Below, piece after piece: positions 7,301 to 11,187 of a DNA stretch of 11,187 nucleotides (positions are counted from its first letter, which is position 1; each line of letters starts with the position of its first letter). The notes under the pieces are model-generated. The model was not told the DNA's origin. It made no database searches and saw nothing but the letters and a program-made list of their open reading frames with translations. The translations under genes and the position numbers were made by a program. The DNA comes from CAYHGV01 sp964356135. Lineage in GTDB: Bacteria; Hydrothermota; Tepidihabitantia; CAYHGV01. The stretch spans positions 1 to 11,187 of the forward strand of contig CAYHGV010000096.1 in the NCBI GenBank assembly GCA_964356135.1, in the 5' to 3' direction.

Positions 7301-9781
7301 GCCGACGATATTTTTGTTCCGGTCGCGCCGGGGTGCATCCTCGTTGATGTAGGTTCCGTAGCTCAAATGGATTTTCCCATGGGTAGTGTTAGTTTTTAAG
7401 ACCGCCTCAAAATTCTCATAATCGGTAAGGTCAACCCCGGTCGGCGGTGCGATCATGAGTCCGGCCCAGGAGGTAGTGTTGTCCGGGGCAAAGACAACCT
7501 TGAGATAAGGGATAAGGTCCTTCGCTTCTTCACCGATATCGCTACCAAAAACGTCGCTTTTCTTGATTTTGGCTGGAGGATTGAACCAGACTAACGGAGT
7601 AAGAGCGAAGTTGGTTGTATCCTTGTTGACCGGAACACTGGCATGGTGCCATTGGTAGTAGTCGACGCCCAGCTCCTGCGCAATACTCGTGCCGTACCCG
7701 ACACCACCTTCAAAATCATCGATATAGGTTGCACCCCGAATGTTCGGGTTCGGAGCGGATAGGGCGGCGTCTCCCCGAATGGAAAAAGAAGAAGGGGCAT
7801 CGGTGTGCAGTAACGGCAGCCAGTCCAATGCTCGAGTGATGAACCGAGGTTCGGCACTATAGGAGAGATCGAGTTCGTTGACGACGCGCTTATACGGTTC
7901 CGACCCCAAGGTCGGACGTTCGCCCGGAACGCCTTCACTGCGGTAAAAAATGGAGTAACCGAGCTTCCCTTTTTCTAAAAAGGTGAGTTCAGCCCGGGCG
8001 CCCAACAGCGATTTCTGGCTGATGGCGAAGAGGGGAGTGTGTTCATAGGAGATTCTCACGTCCGCGTTGGGGGGTAAGGGTTTTGAGAATATAACGATGC
8101 CCTGGGCGTAGTCGATTGAGTAGTCAACATTTTTTTTCTGTTCGACGTTATTGACCAATACCCGTTCGCTATTCTCGGTAATACCATAACTCCCCAGGTC
8201 AAATGAGGGTCGAGACACCAACGCCTTTGCCAGAATGAAATAGCCGCGACCTTGACCCTCTTCGAGACGGTCCTTTTCGTAGATTATCGGGTCAGGTTTT
8301 GACAAAAGTTCGGCCGAGGCAAAAGGATAGATGACGGTATCAGGACGGTCCGAGGTGCTGAAGCGGAGCGAACAGGGAAAGAATAAATAACCCCGTTGAT
8401 ACTCTGGATACTCAACGACGCCATCGCCGTTCGGGTCAAGACCCAGAAGTCGAACAAAGGTTTTGCCTTTATTGGGACCCGCATCCTCAAGCTCAGGCTT
8501 GATGTCTTTTCCCGCCTCATTACGAAAGATCCGGACCGTATCCAGGGTGACACCTTCGCCGACATAGTAGGTATTCTTCAATTCTAAATTCCAGCATAAG
8601 GATTGGGACCCCGGGTATTGGGGATAAATAAGCTGGAGCAGAAGCAGGGAATCTTGGTAGGCGACATCGCCCACCATCGTCCCATCCTTCAATTTATAGC
8701 GGACGGCGAGAACATTGCCCTGATCGAGGGAACCGGTAAATTCTAATATGTTTTCCCGATCATTAAAGATATAATCGAGATTGGTTTGTTTTAATAAAAA
8801 GAAACCGGAATGTTTTTCGCGAATATCGGTCGTATCCCAGGGTGAGAGTAAAGCGATACCTTTAAGCTTACCCTCTAACTGATAGGGATTGTTGTTGTCA
8901 ACATAGACCCACAAGGTTTGGATCTGACCGCGCGGGGCAGGGATATAGAAGAATTTTTTTCTTAAAAAATCTGAGTCGTAAATCGTATCGGTCGAGACCT
9001 GGGTTGTGCCGGTAAACTCTGCGCTCAAACCGGCACCCTCCTCGCGGGAAGCGATGGTATAGAGGTCAAGCCCGGCTAATTTGGTCTTTGCGGCAATGCC
9101 GAAAAGTCCTTTGTGCGTGGGCAGGGACCCGACATAACCGGTGGTCGGGATGTTGAGCTGGGTATCGCCCATCTCCACATCCTGCAGAATCTCGTCCGGG
9201 TCGCCGGTGTATTTGAGCTGGATTTTGTTTTTCGCTTCGGTCTCGCGCTGGGAATCATGGTCGATGAGGATATGCATCCGGTTGCCGATCGTACCTTCGA
9301 GCAGGACCTGGAGTTTCTGTTCCATTTTCAGCTCGGGCAGGAACGACGGGCGCTGGTAGACATCCTGGGCAACCGAACCGGACATAAAAGTATTTCTGCC
9401 GCCGAAGGTAATTTCATCCGAACCACCGATATCAATCTTTGATCCTTCACCAAAAACCGGTATTTTGACCGGAATGTCGATAACCGGGACCAGGCCTTTG
9501 CCACCGGTAGCTACCGCTTCCTGGCGCATCGCTTGCTGGGCATTCTGCTGCCAGAGTTTTTTTATCGCTTTTTTAATTTGCAGGGTCAGATAAGAATCGA
9601 AGGTTATAATATCGGAAAGCGCGATCAGGGTCGAATCGATCCGTTCTTCGTAAAATACGAATCCGAGCGAATAATCGATGCGGGGTTGGGGTTTGGCGGT
9701 TTCTAAAAGAAAATTAGATGAGAGCGCCCAGCCGGTAGAGAGCAGGGCAGATGCTATGCTGATCAGTAACCGTTTAACCAT
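4349..9781 (-). CDS. sprA: SprA-like giant outer-membrane beta-barrel protein (type 9 secretion translocon family)
   Basis: In Bacteroidota, SprA (Sov) is the very large barrel through which type 9 secretion substrates cross the outer membrane. This 1810-residue homologue has a signal peptide (MVKRLLISIASALL...), a SprA N-terminal region with IGGSDEITFGGRNTF and KNKIQLKYTGDPDEIL, an EF-hand-like loop DPNGDGVVEYPE from residue 449, and a second barrel-like part. It also has ATYIDDFEGG near 688, acidic loops DTNNNGQLD from 836 and DLDRNG from 896, two modules closing with VWFDD at 957 and 1166, then a long strand-rich barrel ending VKFRF with the terminal Phe of outer-membrane proteins. It is shorter than the roughly 2400 residues of Flavobacterium SprA. 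An in-frame TTG/ATG at 9823/9820 would add 14 residues but bury the signal peptide, so ATG 9781 is preferred. It overlaps dxs by 8 bases and sits one base before the comEA-like gene. Family call is strong; a working type 9 system is inferred, since no other component is visible. Confidence 0.88.
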   Translation of the reverse strand: MVKRLLISIASALLSTGWALSSNFLLETAKPQPRIDYSLGFVFYEERIDSTLIALSDIITFDSYLTLQIKKAIKKLWQQNAQQAMRQEAVATGGKGLVPVIDIPVKIPVFGEGSKIDIGGSDEITFGGRNTFMSGSVAQDVYQRPSFLPELKMEQKLQVLLEGTIGNRMHILIDHDSQRETEAKNKIQLKYTGDPDEILQDVEMGDTQLNIPTTGYVGSLPTHKGLFGIAAKTKLAGLDLYTIASREEGAGLSAEFTGTTQVSTDTIYDSDFLRKKFFYIPAPRGQIQTLWVYVDNNNPYQLEGKLKGIALLSPWDTTDIREKHSGFFLLKQTNLDYIFNDRENILEFTGSLDQGNVLAVRYKLKDGTMVGDVAYQDSLLLLQLIYPQYPGSQSLCWNLELKNTYYVGEGVTLDTVRIFRNEAGKDIKPELEDAGPNKGKTFVRLLGLDPNGDGVVEYPEYQRGYLFFPCSLRFSTSDRPDTVIYPFASAELLSKPDPIIYEKDRLEEGQGRGYFILAKALVSRPSFDLGSYGITENSERVLVNNVEQKKNVDYSIDYAQGIVIFSKPLPPNADVRISYEHTPLFAISQKSLLGARAELTFLEKGKLGYSIFYRSEGVPGERPTLGSEPYKRVVNELDLSYSAEPRFITRALDWLPLLHTDAPSSFSIRGDAALSAPNPNIRGATYIDDFEGGVGYGTSIAQELGVDYYQWHHASVPVNKDTTNFALTPLVWFNPPAKIKKSDVFGSDIGEEAKDLIPYLKVVFAPDNTTSWAGLMIAPPTGVDLTDYENFEAVLKTNTTHGKIHLSYGTYINEDAPRRDRNKNIVGLNGRHDYEDTNNNGQLDVNQLLNEDVGLDRKAGADASWPNIAGDDGNDDYSASANPNGTEKNNRLDNEDLDRNGFSTNNDYFEVTVDLDSAKYFQTFPTGWRLLRIPIRDTSLIVKVGSPKIEYTNLVRVWFDDFPAKDTIQLVSLNFTGSKWKNRGVSPIPGKIVLPVDSTEKVEVASVSKKTDTSYTSPFRLTRDPLTGYEETEASLELKYTVLKSLHRALVQRNTFQREDYREYQQLKIYLHNDLNDPVFFLRLGTDTANFYEYHNTISAGTKIVAYGDGKWYEFEINLDSLPSIKSNHQSSPNYSVQGNPSLAEIGYMALGIENRTSLPMNAGAVWFDDVRLTEPRRNLGTGLQTQISLALADLATLNFTYLYTDPNFKSFNDPRGVKTGGFAHQVGLTTRFDLSKFLPTSLQYNIPISYTRNQGRTTPKFSPYINDLLLDPTEAAKELGTTNSENMNITVSKGRSQNKFLNYTLDAIAFNWLQSRAFTNSTLNVDSSLTNAAGIQYSITPSLKFKGFSFLPQAIGWSIGRAGSYGTSYSRLQRDSSLTKSRSEQTQGATAGINLRYAPYQYLNTNFNLTQNRNLGHPIYLQGINIGKEQERNVSSGASLQLPISTVVNQPNLSYQANYAETQPLTADLKSITNSGIASLRVGLDPFDLVRLLTKLRNEKRDTAAAAGPLQWVALNVDKFTRSIQPVSISFTRSNASGYQGISTRPNWQYQLGLTDSISDTLYSSSSQKQVNNVDISSGATFGNFNIQALLNHSLSDNSYWGSTSRSRSTTWPSVTMSLGRLERFFKKFASSSNLNSGYAVTLDETGVPGQIANQTTKTRAFLPLISWQTQWQRRIATEIKSELTATETALSSASVTKGNEQRTALSVGYSFSAPQGIKFPGLQKLRFTSDLNLQLTLSYVRSQSTLYSQAQTIPQRNDENIDTQLSATYNFSQSVEGGLRAGYTIYNNRQTNLKSRTVDLNFSVKFRF

Positions 9782-11187
9782 CCCAGGTTTCAAGAACTGC
9801 TTGCTCAATCGATTTGGCATCAAGTCCGGATAGTTTTAAAAGTTCCTCTCGGCGACCGTGGTCAATAAACCGGTCTTCGATTCCTATCCGCTTGACCCGC
9901 AGAGGTATTTTTTTACGTTCGAAAAATTCAACAACCGCAGAACCAAAGCCGCCCGCGACACTTCCCTCTTCGACCGTAAAAATCGGTTTCCCGGCTGCTG
10001 CCAGTGCAACGAGCAGATCTTCATCCAGCGGTTTGACAAACCGGGCATTGATTACACCGACATCTCGGCCACGGTTTTTTAAACTCAAAGCGGCCTGCAG
10101 GCTTGGACCGACCATCGACCCGAGGGCAAGAATATACCCGGCAGTGCCGGTGTGGATGACCTCGGCTTTACCGATGATCAGGGGTTCGAGGGGGGGCTTT
10201 TTCTTCTTGAGCGCAGGCCCGGAACCCCGGGGATAACGAATGGCGATCGGCCCGTTGTCATTGCGGAGGGCGGTTGTAAGCATCTGGCGCAATTCTTCTT
10301 CATCGCACGGAGCCATCAGCACCATATTCGGTATCGGTCGAAGAAAGGAGAGGTCGAAGGGGCCGTGATGGGTCGCACCGTCTTCGCCGACCAGGCCTGC
10401 ACGGTCAACCGCAAAAACCACCGGTAAATTCTGAATACTGATGTCGTGGATCAACTGGTCGTAGGCCCGCTGGAGGAAGGTTGAATACATAGCGACTACC
10501 GGTCGGAGGCCGGCAACCGCCAGTCCCGCCGCAAAGGTGAGTGCATGCTGCTCGCAGATGCCGACATCGAAAAACCGTTGGGGAAAACGGTGGCGGAACT
10601 CGACCAGCCCGGTACCGAGGCACATGCCGGCGGTGATGGCGACAATGCGCGGGTCATGCTGGGCGAGTTCAACCAGGGTAGAGCCAAAGACCGATGTATA
10701 GCTGCTCTTATTACCCAATGGCGTGCCGGTTTCGACATCAAACGGTCCGATGCCATGGAAAGGTTCAGGGTTGAGTTCCGCCGGCAGATAGCCCTTTCCT
10801 TTTTTTGTTACGGTATGGACGATGAGCGGACCGCTCATCGTTTTGATTCGATCAAAGGTCTTGATCAGGAGTTCCAAATTATGTCCGTCTAAGGGGCCGA
10901 TATAGCGAAAACCGAGTTCCTCGAAGAGTCCGCCCGGCACCAGCAGGTTTTTCATGCCTTCCTGGATCTTGCGGGCGACGTCCCGTGCCCGATCGGTAAT
11001 ATTTTTTGGTAAGACGCCGAGGAGGTTCCAGACATCGGACCGGAGGCGATTATAGAATCGGCCGGTAATGATCTTATTCAAATAGGTTGCAACCGCACCC
11101 TGGCTTTTGGCAATCGACATCTCGTTATCATTGAGAATAATTATCAAATCCTTTTTGAGGTGGCCGATGTGCAGGAGGAGGTGGCCC
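9774..11187 (-). CDS. dxs: 1-deoxy-D-xylulose-5-phosphate synthase (5' end outside window)
   Basis: Thiamine-diphosphate enzyme of the cytoplasm that joins pyruvate and glyceraldehyde 3-phosphate, the first step of the MEP isoprenoid pathway. 470 residues and the stop are visible; the reading frame is open to the window edge. The missing part is about the first 150-160 residues, including the GDGA cofactor motif, judged against the 620-residue E. coli enzyme. Visible motifs in order: GHLKKDL and LNDNEMSI (end of the cofactor-binding motif), YIGPLDGHN, FDVGICEQHALTFAAGLA with the catalytic Glu, YSTFLQRAYDQ, DRAGLVGEDGATHHG, RYPRG (substrate phosphate site), RFVKPLDEDL and VEEGSVAGGFGS in the C-terminal transketolase domain. 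All key residues that can be seen are intact. Its stop overlaps the start of the SprA-like gene by 8 bases, so the two are very likely co-transcribed. Transketolase is excluded by the DXS-specific motifs. Confidence 0.97.
   Translation of the reverse strand, partial: GHLLLHIGHLKKDLIIILNDNEMSIAKSQGAVATYLNKIITGRFYNRLRSDVWNLLGVLPKNITDRARDVARKIQEGMKNLLVPGGLFEELGFRYIGPLDGHNLELLIKTFDRIKTMSGPLIVHTVTKKGKGYLPAELNPEPFHGIGPFDVETGTPLGNKSSYTSVFGSTLVELAQHDPRIVAITAGMCLGTGLVEFRHRFPQRFFDVGICEQHALTFAAGLAVAGLRPVVAMYSTFLQRAYDQLIHDISIQNLPVVFAVDRAGLVGEDGATHHGPFDLSFLRPIPNMVLMAPCDEEELRQMLTTALRNDNGPIAIRYPRGSGPALKKKKPPLEPLIIGKAEVIHTGTAGYILALGSMVGPSLQAALSLKNRGRDVGVINARFVKPLDEDLLVALAAAGKPIFTVEEGSVAGGFGSAVVEFFERKKIPLRVKRIGIEDRFIDHGRREELLKLSGLDAKSIEQAVLETWDG

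Noticed and set aside
9113..9442. 109-codon plus-strand open frame opposite the SprA-like N-terminal region
   Set aside because: Antisense to a strongly supported coding frame, with no ribosome site or recognisable domain; treated as a shadow.
11148..11187. Possible dxs start at the TTG at 11147
   Set aside because: The frame stays open upstream and continues to match DXS (GHLKKDL), so the real start is beyond the window edge.

Overview
The window is almost fully coding, and every supported gene lies on the minus strand, so transcription runs from high to low coordinates. In that order the genes are dxs (5' part cut off by the window edge), a very large SprA-like outer-membrane protein, a membrane-anchored ComEA-type helix-hairpin-helix protein, ruvX (yqgF), mltG (yceG), a 113-base gap, a butyrate kinase, and iorA (3' part cut off by the window edge). 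No tRNA, rRNA, insertion sequence, CRISPR array or convincing terminator was seen. The only non-coding stretch of any size is 2471-2583.

The organism is a diderm (Gram-negative) bacterium. The SprA homologue points to the Bacteroidota/Fibrobacterota/Chlorobiota/Gemmatimonadota (FCB) group or a neighbouring uncultivated phylum such as WOR-3. A protein of about 1810 residues is clearly shorter than Bacteroidota SprA (roughly 2400 residues in Flavobacterium), and its neighbours are not those I would expect for sprA in Bacteroidota, so a non-Bacteroidota lineage seems more likely. This placement is inference; no marker gene in the window settles it. The indolepyruvate ferredoxin oxidoreductase and butyrate kinase suggest an anaerobic life using 2-oxoacids from amino acids.

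Layout. Region 1 (3'-most, 1-1422): iorA, which makes aryl- or acyl-CoA from 2-oxoacids and reduces ferredoxin. Region 2 (1403-2470): butyrate kinase, overlapping iorA by 20 bases and carrying iorA's strong Shine-Dalgarno inside its last codons. Together they look like a fermentation and energy module (2-oxoacid to acyl-CoA to acyl-phosphate to ATP); the phosphotransacylase step is not visible here. Region 3 (2471-2583): a short spacer that may hold a promoter for buk-iorA. Region 4 (2584-11187): five genes packed with gaps or overlaps of -8, +1, +1 and -13 bases, almost certainly one transcription unit. It joins isoprenoid precursor synthesis (dxs), an outer-membrane translocon-like barrel (SprA), a DNA-binding envelope protein (ComEA-like), a nucleic-acid RNase H-fold enzyme (RuvX) and a murein terminase (MltG).

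The most interesting item is the SprA homologue: a compact version of the type 9 secretion translocon with EF-hand-like calcium loops, two similar 'VWFDD' modules and a C-terminal phenylalanine barrel end, sitting among housekeeping genes. No clearly new defence or mobile system is visible.
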